Of a stretch of 64,000 nt of DNA, positions 34,596 through 44,011 are shown one piece after another. Each line of letters begins with the position of its first letter. Positions within the stretch are counted from its first letter, which is position 1. This stretch comes from Pedobacter westerhofensis (GTDB lineage: Bacteria > Bacteroidota > Bacteroidia > Sphingobacteriales > Sphingobacteriaceae). Position numbers and translations under genes: made by a program. A model generated the notes under the pieces. It made no database searches. It was not told the DNA's origin and saw only the letters and a program-made list of their open reading frames with translations. The DNA lies in assembly GCF_900182595.1 (NCBI RefSeq), contig NZ_FXTN01000003.1:186001-250000 (forward strand). Reading direction: 5' to 3'.

Positions 34596-35075
34596 ATGGA
34601 TATCAAACAAATTCAGGAACTCATTAAATTTGTTTCTCGTTCGGGCGTCAATGAAGTTGCAATTGAACAAAAAGACTTCAAAATCACCATCAAAACCAAT
34701 CAGGCCCCTACAGTTATAAATACTACTGTACCCGCTGTTGCACCACAGGTGCTGGCAGGAGCACCGGCTGCACAGCCTGCTGCTGTTACAGCAAATGCAG
34801 CTCCGGTAGCAGAAGCCGCAGATGATACTTCAAAATATATCACAGTTAAATCACCAATGATCGGAACATTTTACCGGTCGGCAAGCCCTGATAAACCATC
34901 ATTTGCAAATGTTGGTGATGAAATATCTGTAGGCAAGGTGATCTGTATCATTGAGGCCATGAAGTTATTCAACGAAATTGAAAGTGAAGTTTCTGGAAGA
35001 ATAGTTAAAGTACTGGTAGACAACTCTTCTCCGGTAGAATACGACCAACCATTATTTTTAGTAGAACCTATGTAA
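34596..35075 (+). CDS. accB: Acetyl-CoA carboxylase biotin carboxyl carrier protein
   Basis: This 159-residue carrier has an N-terminal helix, an Ala/Pro-rich linker (about residues 48-80) and a C-terminal biotinyl domain. The biotinylated residue is Lys123 in EAMKLFNEIE. It forms acetyl-CoA carboxylase with AccC and the carboxyltransferase. accC follows directly; the start chosen for it lies 36 nt after the accB stop. Confidence 0.97.
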   Translation: MDIKQIQELIKFVSRSGVNEVAIEQKDFKITIKTNQAPTVINTTVPAVAPQVLAGAPAAQPAAVTANAAPVAEAADDTSKYITVKSPMIGTFYRSASPDKPSFANVGDEISVGKVICIIEAMKLFNEIESEVSGRIVKVLVDNSSPVEYDQPLFLVEPM

Positions 35076-35111
35076 TATTTGCTTTTAGCAAATTATCATC
35101 TTATCAATTAT

Positions 35112-36452
35112 ATGTTTAAAAAAATATTAATTGCCAACAGGGGCGAAATTGCTTTGCGTATTATTCGTACCTGTAAAGAAATGGGCATCAAAACTGTCGC
35201 TGTTTACTCTACTGCAGATAGGGAAAGTCTACATGTTCGTTTCGCGGATGAAGCTGTTTGTATAGGGCCGCCTCCGAGTAAAGATTCTTATCTCAGTATC
35301 CCCAATATTATATCTGCCGCTGAATTAACCAATGCTGATGCGATTCATCCGGGTTACGGATTCCTGTCTGAGAATGCAAAATTCTCTTCAGTATGCAGAG
35401 ATTATGGGATCAAATTCATTGGCGCTACCCCTGAGCAGATCAACTCAATGGGTGATAAAGCATCTGCCAAAGAAACGATGAAAAAAGCAGGCGTACCTAT
35501 TGTTCCGGGATCCGAAGGATTACTGGAAAGCGTAAAAGAAGGTATCGTACTGGCTAATGGAATAGGTTACCCTGTAATCCTTAAAGCTACTGCCGGTGGT
35601 GGTGGCCGCGGAATGCGTGTAGTTTGGAAAGATGAAGATTTTGAAAATGCCTGGGATAGCGCAAGACAGGAGTCTGGTGCTGCATTTGGTAACGACGGAC
35701 TTTATCTCGAAAAATATATTGAAGATCCAAGACATATCGAGATCCAGATTATTGGCGACCAGTATGGTAAAGCATGCCATTTATCTGAACGCGACTGTTC
35801 TATTCAGCGCCGCCATCAGAAACTGGTTGAAGAGGCTCCATCTCCTTTCATGACTCCGGAACTGAGAGACCGTATGGGTGAAGCAGCCATTAAAGGTGCC
35901 ACAGCAGTATCTTATGAAGGTGCAGGAACAATAGAATTCCTGGTAGATAAACACCGCAATTTCTATTTCATGGAGATGAACACACGTATCCAGGTAGAAC
36001 ACCCGGTAACAGAAGAGATCATCAACTACGATTTAATCAAAGAACAAATAAAAGTAGCTTCGGGCGTTCCGATCTCAGGAAAGAATTACTTCCCTAATTT
36101 GCACGCTATCGAATGCAGGATCAACGCAGAAGATCCATATAACAACTTCAGGCCTTCTCCGGGAAAGATCACTAACTTCCATTCTCCGGGCGGTCATGGT
36201 GTAAGGGTTGATACGCACGTATATGCAGGCTATCAGATTCCTTCAAACTACGATTCAATGATCGCTAAACTGATCTGTACTGCCCAAACACGCGAAGAAG
36301 CCATCAGTACCATGGAGCGTGCATTAAGCGAATTTGTGATCGAAGGTGTAAAAACTACAATTCCTTTCCACTTGAAACTGATGAAAGATCCTAACTTCAG
36401 GGCAGGAAACTTCACCACAAAATTCATGGAAACTTTTGTTTTTACTGAATAA
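35112..36452 (+). CDS. accC: Acetyl-CoA carboxylase biotin carboxylase subunit
   Basis: This 446-residue ATP-grasp enzyme carboxylates the biotin on AccB. The N-terminus [16 protein letters not shown], the glycine-rich loop [13 protein letters not shown] and the active-site segment [15 protein letters not shown] are intact. The frame is open 33 nt further upstream, but ATG 35112 matches the conserved start. A terminator follows. Confidence 0.98.
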   Translation: MFKKILIANRGEIALRIIRTCKEMGIKTVAVYSTADRESLHVRFADEAVCIGPPPSKDSYLSIPNIISAAELTNADAIHPGYGFLSENAKFSSVCRDYGIKFIGATPEQINSMGDKASAKETMKKAGVPIVPGSEGLLESVKEGIVLANGIGYPVILKATAGGGGRGMRVVWKDEDFENAWDSARQESGAAFGNDGLYLEKYIEDPRHIEIQIIGDQYGKACHLSERDCSIQRRHQKLVEEAPSPFMTPELRDRMGEAAIKGATAVSYEGAGTIEFLVDKHRNFYFMEMNTRIQVEHPVTEEIINYDLIKEQIKVASGVPISGKNYFPNLHAIECRINAEDPYNNFRPSPGKITNFHSPGGHGVRVDTHVYAGYQIPSNYDSMIAKLICTAQTREEAISTMERALSEFVIEGVKTTIPFHLKLMKDPNFRAGNFTTKFMETFVFTE

Positions 36453-36478
36453 AAAGATCTAATTATTATATTTAACGT

Positions 36479-36518
36479 AAATACCATTCTAAATTAAATA
36501 GAATGGTATTTTTGTTTG
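36479..36518 (+). terminator. Intrinsic terminator after accC
   Basis: ATACCATTCTA at 36481-36491 pairs perfectly with 36499-36509 around a 7-nt loop, followed by a T run. Its tail also contains TATTTTTG, a -7-like box that could serve tatC. Confidence 0.85.
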
Positions 36519-36534
36519 TTTACAAATCGAATTC

Positions 36535-37422
36535 ATGAGTGATAATAGAGCGCAGGACCTTATAGAGGCCGTTAAGAATAAAGGAAAGAGTTTAGAAGCC
36601 GAAATGTCCTTTTTTGACCATATTGATGTACTGAGAAAACACCTGCTGCGTGCTTTATTGGCGATTGTAATTTTCACAAGTCTGGCTTTTTATTACTATG
36701 ACTTTCTGTTTAATACCATTATCATGGGGCCCAAAAGCCCTGATTTCTGGACTTACAGAATGATGTGCAAACTGGCGGCAAGGTTCCCTTCACTGGGTGC
36801 CGACTTCTGTATTACCGAAATTAAAGGAAAGATCATCAATACCGAAATGGCCGGTCAGTTTACCCTGCAGATCAATTCATGTGTAATGGCCGGTATTGTC
36901 TTCGGTATCCCCTACCTATTATTTGAACTGTGGTTGTTTATCAAACCTGCACTGCATGAGAAGGAAAGAAAATCTGCACGTGGATTTGTCTTCTTTGCCT
37001 CACTGCTGTTTTTCCTGGGCGTGCTGTTTGGCTATTTTATTGTCTGCGCACTTTCAGTAAATTTCCTGACAGGTTTTTCAGTGAGCCCGATGATCGAAAA
37101 CACATTTACCATTGATTCGTATCTTTCTTCAATTGCTACCCTGACCATTGGAACGGGTATCATCTTTGAACTGCCGGTAATCATTTACATTCTGTCAATT
37201 TTTGGGGTGATGACGCCAAAATTCATGCGGTCAAGCCGCCGTTATGCAATTGTAATTATTCTGATCATTGCCGCCATTGTAACTCCTACGCCTGATGTGA
37301 TCACGATGACGGTAGTTGCTTTCCCGCTGTACCTTTTATTTGAACTGAGTATCTATATCTCAGCTTACATTGAACGTAAAAAGAACAGAGAGCTTTACGG
37401 CACAAGCAAAGCACCAAACTAA
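36535..37422 (+). CDS. tatC: Twin-arginine translocase subunit TatC
   Basis: This 295-residue inner-membrane protein has six predicted membrane segments and recognises twin-arginine signal peptides. The N-terminal motif SFFDHIDVLRKHLLRA and the segment LTIGTGIIFELPVII are typical. A hydrophilic insert of about 35 residues follows the first membrane segment (PKSPDFWTYRMM), as in other Bacteroidota. The partner TatA-type genes are about 24 kb away at 61.4-62.3 kb. Confidence 0.95.
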   Translation: MSDNRAQDLIEAVKNKGKSLEAEMSFFDHIDVLRKHLLRALLAIVIFTSLAFYYYDFLFNTIIMGPKSPDFWTYRMMCKLAARFPSLGADFCITEIKGKIINTEMAGQFTLQINSCVMAGIVFGIPYLLFELWLFIKPALHEKERKSARGFVFFASLLFFLGVLFGYFIVCALSVNFLTGFSVSPMIENTFTIDSYLSSIATLTIGTGIIFELPVIIYILSIFGVMTPKFMRSSRRYAIVIILIIAAIVTPTPDVITMTVVAFPLYLLFELSIYISAYIERKKNRELYGTSKAPN

Positions 37423-37475
37423 TATGAACTAACCCTAATGCCTGATTTACCCGAATAACCTATCAAATACTAAGA

Positions 37476-39095
37476 ATGAAGAAACAATTTTTAAGCACCA
37501 GCTTAGCTTTATTGCTATGCCTCAGTTGTGCTGCCCAAAAAAACACCGCAGAAAAATTCAGTGTATCCATCAATAAAGAAAATGCCTACAAACATTTGTC
37601 TGTTCTGGCCTCTGATGAATATGAAGGCAGGGAAACCGGTAAAAAAGGCGCCTGGATGGCAGCCGACTATATCAAAAACTATTTCAAAAGCCAGGGCCTG
37701 AAAGGTCCGGTCAACGGCGGTTATTTTCAGCCGATAGACATGGTGACCTATAACCTGAGCGGGATGAAGTTTTCCATCAACGGCCAGCCTAAGCAATACG
37801 GAAAAGACTTTGTGATTTCTTCCTCAACAGTAACCTTGGACGGTTTTAATTTCAATACCAGCGATATCGTTTTTGCAGGTTATGGATTAGACCAGCAGGG
37901 CTATAATGATTTTGAAGGAATAGACGTAGCAGGAAAAGTAGTCCTGTTATTTGCCAACGGAGACCCTACAATCAAAGGCGGAAGCCCTGCTCCGGCAGAC
38001 CGTGCTTCCAGAAGAAAGATGATGGCGGCCCAACAGGCGAAGATCCAGTATCTGGCCGCGCACAAAGCACTTGCAGTGATACAAATCGATCCGAGTCTTG
38101 ATCAGATCACTGAAGAAATGAAAGCGAACTACAGCGGTGCAGGTCAGCCTATGCTGAAAAATGCAGAAAATACCGCAAAAATGCAGGGCACGAAAACGTT
38201 GGCATCCATCAGGGTAACCACAGCAACTGCAAATGAACTGCTGAAAGCTGCAGGGACCACCGTTGCGGCTTTACAGGAAAAGATCGTTTCTGCTGTTAAA
38301 CCAGCTTCACAGCTGATCAAAGTTGCAGTCTCAGGCAGTGCCTCAAAAGCTGAAGTTAAGGTAAGGGCAGAAAACGTACTGGGCTTTCTTGAAGGGTCAG
38401 ATCCTGTTTTAAAAGATGAAATCCTGGTAGTTACCGGCCATTACGACCATATTGGCCTGACTACATCCGGCACGGATAAAGTAAACAATGGTGCAGATGA
38501 CGACGGTTCAGGCACCACTGGTGTGCTGCTGATCGCCGATGCCTTTGTTAAAGCAAAAAAAGCAGGTAAGGGCCCCAAAAGAAGTATTCTGTTTATGACG
38601 GTAGTTGGCGAAGAAAAAGGATTGCTGGGTTCTGAATGGTATTCTGAGCATCCGGTCTTCCCATTGGCAAAAACGATTACCGACCTGAACATCGATATGA
38701 TCGGGCGCGTAGATGAAGCTCATAAAGACAACCCTGAATATATCTATATCATTGGTTCGGATATGCTGAGCTCTGACCTGAATGCTACAGGCATCAAGGC
38801 GAATGAGGACAATATCAAAATGAACCTGGATATGAAATACAACAACCGTACTGATCCAAACCAGTTTTATTACCGTTCTGACCATTACAACTTTGCCAAA
38901 CACGGTATCCCTGTGATCTTTTACTTCAGTGGCGTCCATGAAGACTATCACCAGCCCGGAGATGAAGTCAGCAAGATCAATTTCGACCTGCTCAGCAAAC
39001 GTGCGCAATTGGTTTATTACACCGCATGGGAACTTGCTAACGGAGCAAAACGCCCTGTAGTTGATAAAAATGATGATGGCACAGCCAAAAAATAA
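37476..39095 (+). CDS. M28 family zinc aminopeptidase with PA domain
   Basis: This 539-residue secreted enzyme has a signal peptide ending LSCAAQ; the Cys could also be a lipobox, although its context is imperfect. A PA-like domain lies at about residues 120-290. The M28 catalytic core has HYDHIGL (zinc His), NNGADDDGSGTTG (bridging Asp), VGEEKGLLGS (Glu-Glu) and a late YHQPGD with a zinc His. It is expected to cleave N-terminal amino acids in the periplasm or outside. A strong terminator follows. Confidence 0.92.
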   Translation: MKKQFLSTSLALLLCLSCAAQKNTAEKFSVSINKENAYKHLSVLASDEYEGRETGKKGAWMAADYIKNYFKSQGLKGPVNGGYFQPIDMVTYNLSGMKFSINGQPKQYGKDFVISSSTVTLDGFNFNTSDIVFAGYGLDQQGYNDFEGIDVAGKVVLLFANGDPTIKGGSPAPADRASRRKMMAAQQAKIQYLAAHKALAVIQIDPSLDQITEEMKANYSGAGQPMLKNAENTAKMQGTKTLASIRVTTATANELLKAAGTTVAALQEKIVSAVKPASQLIKVAVSGSASKAEVKVRAENVLGFLEGSDPVLKDEILVVTGHYDHIGLTTSGTDKVNNGADDDGSGTTGVLLIADAFVKAKKAGKGPKRSILFMTVVGEEKGLLGSEWYSEHPVFPLAKTITDLNIDMIGRVDEAHKDNPEYIYIIGSDMLSSDLNATGIKANEDNIKMNLDMKYNNRTDPNQFYYRSDHYNFAKHGIPVIFYFSGVHEDYHQPGDEVSKINFDLLSKRAQLVYYTAWELANGAKRPVVDKNDDGTAKK

Positions 39096-39114
39096 AAATT
39101 ACACTTAAAACAAT

Positions 39115-39145
39115 AAAAAACCTGCCCCAACCGGCAGGTTTTTTT
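39115..39145 (+). terminator. Intrinsic terminator after the M28 peptidase gene
   Basis: CCTGCC at 39121-39126 pairs with GGCAGG at 39133-39138 around a 6-nt loop. The stem is extended by A and T runs and ends in TTTTTTT. Confidence 0.9.
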
Positions 39146-39176
39146 GTTTACCTGTAAACGTATTTAATTATATTTG
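39143..39176 (+). promoter_or_regulatory. Promoter of lutB
   Basis: TTTG at 39143-39146 and a perfect TATATTTG at 39169-39176 are separated by 22 nt. The box ends 3 nt before ATG 39180, which would put the transcript start at or next to the start codon. Confidence 0.55.
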
Positions 39177-39179
39177 AAA

Positions 39180-40571
39180 ATGACAAAGATTGCTGAGGAG
39201 TTTTTGGTAAAGGCAGATGAGAAGGCATTTGATTTGGATCACCGTGACACCATCAACCACAATATTGGGAAATACAATGATGCGGTTGCAAGGGGCTTAA
39301 CAAAATTTGAGAATTTAGAAAACTCAAAAAAAAAGGCGCATACAATCAAATGGAGAGTGATGGAGAACCTGGACAAATTCTTACCGGAATTTGAGGCGAA
39401 CTTTCAGCGCCGTGGCGGCAAAGTGATCTGGGCTAATGATACAGAAGAAGCACAACGCGAAATATTGAACATCATCAATAAAAGCGGTGGCAAAACGGTC
39501 ATTAAATCCAAATCGATGACCACAGAAGAGATTCATTTGAATGAGTTTCTTGAAGAGAACAACATTACTTCCCTGGAAAGCGATCTGGGCGAATTTATCG
39601 TACAGCTGCTGGGACAGGCCCCCTATCATATCGTTACCCCTGCAATGCACCTCACAAAGGAAGATATTGCAAAGCTTTTCCATGAGAAATTTGGTACGCC
39701 CATAGACTATACACCACAGCAGCTTACCCAAAAAGCAAGGGAACTGCTGCGCGAAAAATACCTGACAGCCGATATCGGTATTACCGGAGGCAATTTCCTG
39801 ATTGCCGATACCGGCAGTATTGCCCTTACAGAAAATGAAGGCAATGCAAGGCTCAGTACCACCTTTCCAAAAATACATATTGCCATTGTAGGGATTGAGA
39901 AGATCATTCCCTCTATGGCAGATCTGGATCTGTTCTGGCCACTCCTGGCAAGCCACGGAACCGGTCAGAATTTAACAGTATACAATACGATCCTCAGCGG
40001 GCCAAGACAGCCGCATGAAACCGACGGGCCTGAAGAAATGTATGTGATCCTGCTGGATAACGGACGTACCAACCTGCTTGCCCAGAAAGATCAGCGCCAG
40101 GGTCTCTATTGCATCAGATGTGGCGCATGTTTAAACGCATGCCCGGTCTATAAAAACATTGGCGGACATACCTATAACACAACCTATAGCGGGCCAATCG
40201 GTTCAATCATTACCCCTCATCTGCAGGGAATGAAGGAATTTAAGCACCTCAGCTATGCCTCCAGTCTCTGCGGAAAATGCTCTGAAGTATGCCCTGTCAA
40301 AATAGATATTCATAAAATGCTCCTGCTGAACAGGCGTGATGCCGCAGCCCAGCATGAAAATACAAAAGTTGAAGATATCGGCTGGAAAGTGTGGAACACT
40401 GGTATGTCTAAACGGGCAAGAATGGATATGGTGGGAGGAAAACTCAAAAATTTCTTTCTCAAATTCTTCTTCAAAAAAATGTGGGGCAAGTACCGCGCCA
40501 TGCCAGAGATAGCCGACAAATCTTTTGCCGCACAATGGCAGGAAAAGCAGAAAAATAAAACTCAGCTCTAG
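39180..40571 (+). CDS. lutB: LutB/LldF family iron-sulfur protein (L-lactate utilisation)
   Basis: This 463-residue protein resembles LutB, the iron-sulfur and NAD-like subunit of the LutABC L-lactate dehydrogenase complex. The N-terminal LUD domain includes GITGGNFLIADTGSIAL. Two cluster motifs follow, CIRCGACLNACPVY and LCGKCSEVCPVKI, for [4Fe-4S] centres. No lutA or lutC lies next to it. A 4-nt gap separates it from the E1 gene downstream. ATG 39180 is preferred over a TTG 6 nt earlier because the promoter box covers that codon. Confidence 0.88.
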   Translation: MTKIAEEFLVKADEKAFDLDHRDTINHNIGKYNDAVARGLTKFENLENSKKKAHTIKWRVMENLDKFLPEFEANFQRRGGKVIWANDTEEAQREILNIINKSGGKTVIKSKSMTTEEIHLNEFLEENNITSLESDLGEFIVQLLGQAPYHIVTPAMHLTKEDIAKLFHEKFGTPIDYTPQQLTQKARELLREKYLTADIGITGGNFLIADTGSIALTENEGNARLSTTFPKIHIAIVGIEKIIPSMADLDLFWPLLASHGTGQNLTVYNTILSGPRQPHETDGPEEMYVILLDNGRTNLLAQKDQRQGLYCIRCGACLNACPVYKNIGGHTYNTTYSGPIGSIITPHLQGMKEFKHLSYASSLCGKCSEVCPVKIDIHKMLLLNRRDAAAQHENTKVEDIGWKVWNTGMSKRARMDMVGGKLKNFFLKFFFKKMWGKYRAMPEIADKSFAAQWQEKQKNKTQL

Positions 40572-40575
40572 TTTT

Positions 40576-42552
40576 ATGCAGTTCGACCGCAGAGAAAAAA
40601 GTAATAGCGCCTTATTATCCATATATAAGGAACTGCTCTATCCCAGGATGGTCGAGGAAAAAATGCTGATTCTGCTGAGGCAGGGGCGCATCGGAAAATG
40701 GTTCTCCGGAATTGGCCAGGAAGCCATTGCTGTAGGTGCCACCCTGGCAATGAAAGACGATGAATATATACTTCCAATGCACCGCAACCTGGGCGTATTC
40801 ACCTCCAGAAAAATCCCGCTACGGAAGCTGATGGCGCAATGGCAGGGCAAAACTACGGGTTTTACCAGGGGACGCGACAGGTCTTTCCACTTTGGCTCGC
40901 AGGAACACCGGATCATTGGGATGATCTCCCATCTGGGGCCTCAAATGGCCATTGCGGACGGAATTGCACTGGCCGATCTGATCGCCGGAAAAGAGAACGT
41001 TACCCTTGTCTTTACCGGAGAAGGAGCTACCAGTGAGGGCGACTTCCACGAAGCCATAAATATAGCTGCGGTATGGAATTTACCCGTAATCTTCCTGATA
41101 GAAAATAATGGCTATGGCCTGTCGACACCAGTTGCCGAACAGTTTAAATGTGAAAAGCTCAGCGACAAGGCCATCGGATACGGTATTGAAGGCTTGCAGA
41201 TCGATGGCAACAACGTACTCGAAGTACTGGATACCATTTCCCGGCTCGCACAAACAATAAGAACAAACCCCAGACCAGTGCTGGTAGAATGTCTTACCTT
41301 TAGAATGAGGGGACATGAAGAAGCTTCAGGAACAAAATATGTCCCGGCAGAACTGCTCGAAGAATGGCAGCTCAAAGATCCGCTGCAGAACTTTGAAGAT
41401 TATCTGCTCAACGAGCAACTACTGACTACAGAATCCATTCAGAGAATCAGGGCCGGGATTAAGACCGAAATCGATCAGGAAGTAGAGATCGCCTTTAACG
41501 ATGCAGATCCGGTAGCTGATGCTGAAGAAGAAGTAGCAGATATGTACGCCGCACATCACCAGAAAGTGATTACCGCATCAAGGGTAAGTACAAAGATGCG
41601 CTACCTCGATGCCATCAGCGATGGCTTAAGAACAGGAATGCGAAAGTATGACAACCTTGTTCTAATGGGCCAGGATATTGCCGAATATGGCGGCGCCTTT
41701 AAAATCACACAGGGTTTTTCAGACGAATTTGGAAAAGCAAGGGTCAGGAATACACCGATCTGTGAATCTGCCATTGTAGGCGCCGGCCTTGGCCTGTCTA
41801 TTAATGGATATAAGGCCGTGATAGAAATGCAGTTTGCAGATTTCGTTACCTGCGGCTTCAACCAGATCGTAAACAACCTCGCAAAAACCCATTACCGATG
41901 GGGAGAAAAGGCCGATGTGGTCATCAGAATGCCCACCGGAGCAGGAACGGGCGCAGGACCTTTCCATTCGCAGAGCAACGAAGCCTGGTTTACCAAAACT
42001 CCCGGGCTCAAAATCGTTTATCCGGCTTTTCCTTTCGATGCCAAAGGACTGATGCTTGCAGCACTGGAAGACCCAAATCCGGTTTTATATTTTGAGCACA
42101 AGTACCTGTACAGAAATATCAGCGGGCAGGTACCTACCGGATATTATACCGTGGAAATCGGTAAAGCCAATGTATTGAAACAGGGCGAGCAGTTCAGCAT
42201 CATTACTTATGGCATGGGCGTTCACTGGGCACTGGACTATCTTGCCGCACATCCCGAGTTATCCGCTACACTGATAGATCTCTGCAGTTTGCAGCCCTGG
42301 GATAAAACCACAGTTGCAGAGGCTGTCAAAAAAAACGGAAGGATCCTTATTTTACATGAAGATACCCTCAGCAGTGGTTTTGGGGCAGAAATATCTGCCT
42401 GGATAGGAGAAAACTGCTTTAGCCAGCTGGACGCTCCTGTGATGCGCTGTGCAAGCCTGGATACCGCCATCCCGATGAGCAAGGCACTCGAAGACCAGTT
42501 TCTTGCCAAAAGCAGGCTCCACCAGACCATTCAAAAATTATTGGCTTACTAA
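40576..42552 (+). CDS. Fused 2-oxo acid dehydrogenase E1 alpha/beta
   Basis: This 658-residue protein joins the E1 alpha domain (about residues 1-320) and beta domain (about 345-658) of a thiamine-dependent dehydrogenase. The alpha part has FTGEGATSEGDFHEA and IENNGYGLS for thiamine diphosphate and magnesium. The beta part has GQDIAEYGGAFKIT and FADFVTCGFNQIVNN. The closest families are branched-chain 2-oxo acid and pyruvate/acetoin dehydrogenases. Such fusions are common in Bacteroidota. No E2 or E3 gene is nearby. ATG 40576, 4 nt after lutB, was chosen over a frame opening inside lutB. Confidence 0.9.
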   Translation: MQFDRREKSNSALLSIYKELLYPRMVEEKMLILLRQGRIGKWFSGIGQEAIAVGATLAMKDDEYILPMHRNLGVFTSRKIPLRKLMAQWQGKTTGFTRGRDRSFHFGSQEHRIIGMISHLGPQMAIADGIALADLIAGKENVTLVFTGEGATSEGDFHEAINIAAVWNLPVIFLIENNGYGLSTPVAEQFKCEKLSDKAIGYGIEGLQIDGNNVLEVLDTISRLAQTIRTNPRPVLVECLTFRMRGHEEASGTKYVPAELLEEWQLKDPLQNFEDYLLNEQLLTTESIQRIRAGIKTEIDQEVEIAFNDADPVADAEEEVADMYAAHHQKVITASRVSTKMRYLDAISDGLRTGMRKYDNLVLMGQDIAEYGGAFKITQGFSDEFGKARVRNTPICESAIVGAGLGLSINGYKAVIEMQFADFVTCGFNQIVNNLAKTHYRWGEKADVVIRMPTGAGTGAGPFHSQSNEAWFTKTPGLKIVYPAFPFDAKGLMLAALEDPNPVLYFEHKYLYRNISGQVPTGYYTVEIGKANVLKQGEQFSIITYGMGVHWALDYLAAHPELSATLIDLCSLQPWDKTTVAEAVKKNGRILILHEDTLSSGFGAEISAWIGENCFSQLDAPVMRCASLDTAIPMSKALEDQFLAKSRLHQTIQKLLAY

Positions 42553-42609
42553 GGTCTTCATTGGCACGATAATAGCCTGATCGCTAATCAAACCATTCAC
42601 CAGAAACCT

Positions 42610-43431
42610 ATGAAGACGATCCGATTTTTATGTTCAGTAATTTTACTGCTTACACTTTACAGTTGTAATTACTTTAAATCGGACCACCCTCAGGCTGCGC
42701 TGCCCGGAGAAGAAGGAGCTACGGGAATGACGGATAAATCCATCCTGAATTACTCCGCCACAATCGACAGAACATTAAGCAATTACAAAAAACAATTCAG
42801 CCTGATCTATCTTTCCGGCGATTTGTCCGTGTATGCAGAAAAGTACAGTACTTATGGTGACGGTAAATTATACAAAACCTACACAGCAAACGGCAGTATC
42901 AGTAATAGTGTCAAAAGTTACTATTTTAAAAACGACAGCCTCATTCTGGTCAAAGAACAGGATAAGATCATGAACGAAGGTGTAGAAGTCTACAAGAATA
43001 TCCGCAGCTACCTGCGTAACAATGTAACCTTCAAAATGGATAGCCGTACAGCCAGCTCCGGCGAAGCGCTATCCAAACTTCCTTACCTTCTGATTCAGCC
43101 TGCCGAAAACAAATATCCTGAAGAAGATTATGCAGGCGATATCAAAAGCATGGATGATGCCATCGCTGGTACGGACAAATTTGAAATGGTGTTTGATAAT
43201 ATTACAACTTATCCCGATGCACATTACATCTTCCTCAAGAGTAAAGGGCCCAGTAACTATAAAGCCAGTCTGCTCGTAAACACCAGAGATGCTTTTATCG
43301 ACAGCCTGCTTAACTACCCTGCCGTATTTAAAGATGAGAAACTGAGTTTAAGATGGACAATTAAAGATAAAGAGGCGATTTATGTACCGGTAGACAGTAC
43401 AAGCACTTCTGCCAGCGGACTAAAAAGATAG
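42610..43431 (+). CDS. Hypothetical lipoprotein
   Basis: This 273-residue protein has a lipoprotein signal with lipobox LYSC at about residue 19. The mature part is soluble, rich in Lys, Tyr and Ser, and has no recognised domain. It is predicted to be anchored in the envelope. Its final 52 bp overlap the end of the SprT-like gene on the other strand. Confidence 0.75.
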   Translation: MKTIRFLCSVILLLTLYSCNYFKSDHPQAALPGEEGATGMTDKSILNYSATIDRTLSNYKKQFSLIYLSGDLSVYAEKYSTYGDGKLYKTYTANGSISNSVKSYYFKNDSLILVKEQDKIMNEGVEVYKNIRSYLRNNVTFKMDSRTASSGEALSKLPYLLIQPAENKYPEEDYAGDIKSMDDAIAGTDKFEMVFDNITTYPDAHYIFLKSKGPSNYKASLLVNTRDAFIDSLLNYPAVFKDEKLSLRWTIKDKEAIYVPVDSTSTSASGLKR

Positions 43432-43994
43432 ATATTGCCATTATCCAGGCACTCGCACCTGAAGCGCTTTCTCAATTGTTCACCCTTTTTAAATCTGCGG
43501 CCATCCTTAATGCTAAAAACACTATGGCGCGGGATTTCTTCCAGACGCGTATGATCTGCCAGCATATCGTAGCGTTTCAACGCCCGTGATAATTTAAGAT
43601 CAGTACAGCTGGAGGCAGAAGGATTATTCAGATAGCTGGTGATTGCCAGCTCAAGATCCGCAGGGAAAACCTGTTTTTCGAGAAAAGGCTTCATCATTCT
43701 TTTAAAGTTGACCTTCCATTCTTCCCCATGTGGTTTCACCTTATTGCGGTGATCGTTCCAGGTAAGCAAATGTGCAAACTCATGGACCGTGGTCACCAGA
43801 AAGGCATAGGTATTCAGATTATTGTTGACTGATATTTTATGCCCCAGTTGCTTAAAGGGGTGTCTATAGTCCCCCAGTTTGGTAGCCCTGCTTTTAGAAA
43901 TCTTAAATTCGCACTGAAAGTAGTCAATCCATTTAGCAATTACCGGAGCAGCTTCAGGAGGCATATACTGTGCTAAAACATTTACTTTTTCCAC
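43380..43994 (-). CDS. SprT-like zinc metalloprotease domain protein
   Basis: This 204-residue protein carries HEFAHLLTW, the HExxH zinc motif of SprT-like proteases, at about residues 90-98. A C-terminal region contains RFRCECLDNG. The frame is open through the end of feoB; GTG 43994 (then EKVNVLAQYMPPEA) gives a start clear of feoB, and an in-frame ATG follows 10 codons later. SprT domains occur in DNA-protein crosslink proteases, but the bacterial role is poorly known. The gene converges on and overlaps the lipoprotein gene by 52 bp. Confidence 0.82.
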   Translation of the reverse strand: MEKVNVLAQYMPPEAAPVIAKWIDYFQCEFKISKSRATKLGDYRHPFKQLGHKISVNNNLNTYAFLVTTVHEFAHLLTWNDHRNKVKPHGEEWKVNFKRMMKPFLEKQVFPADLELAITSYLNNPSASSCTDLKLSRALKRYDMLADHTRLEEIPRHSVFSIKDGRRFKKGEQLRKRFRCECLDNGNIYLFSPLAEVLVLSTGT

Positions 43995-44011
43995 AGTCCT
44001 AAGATAAGGAT

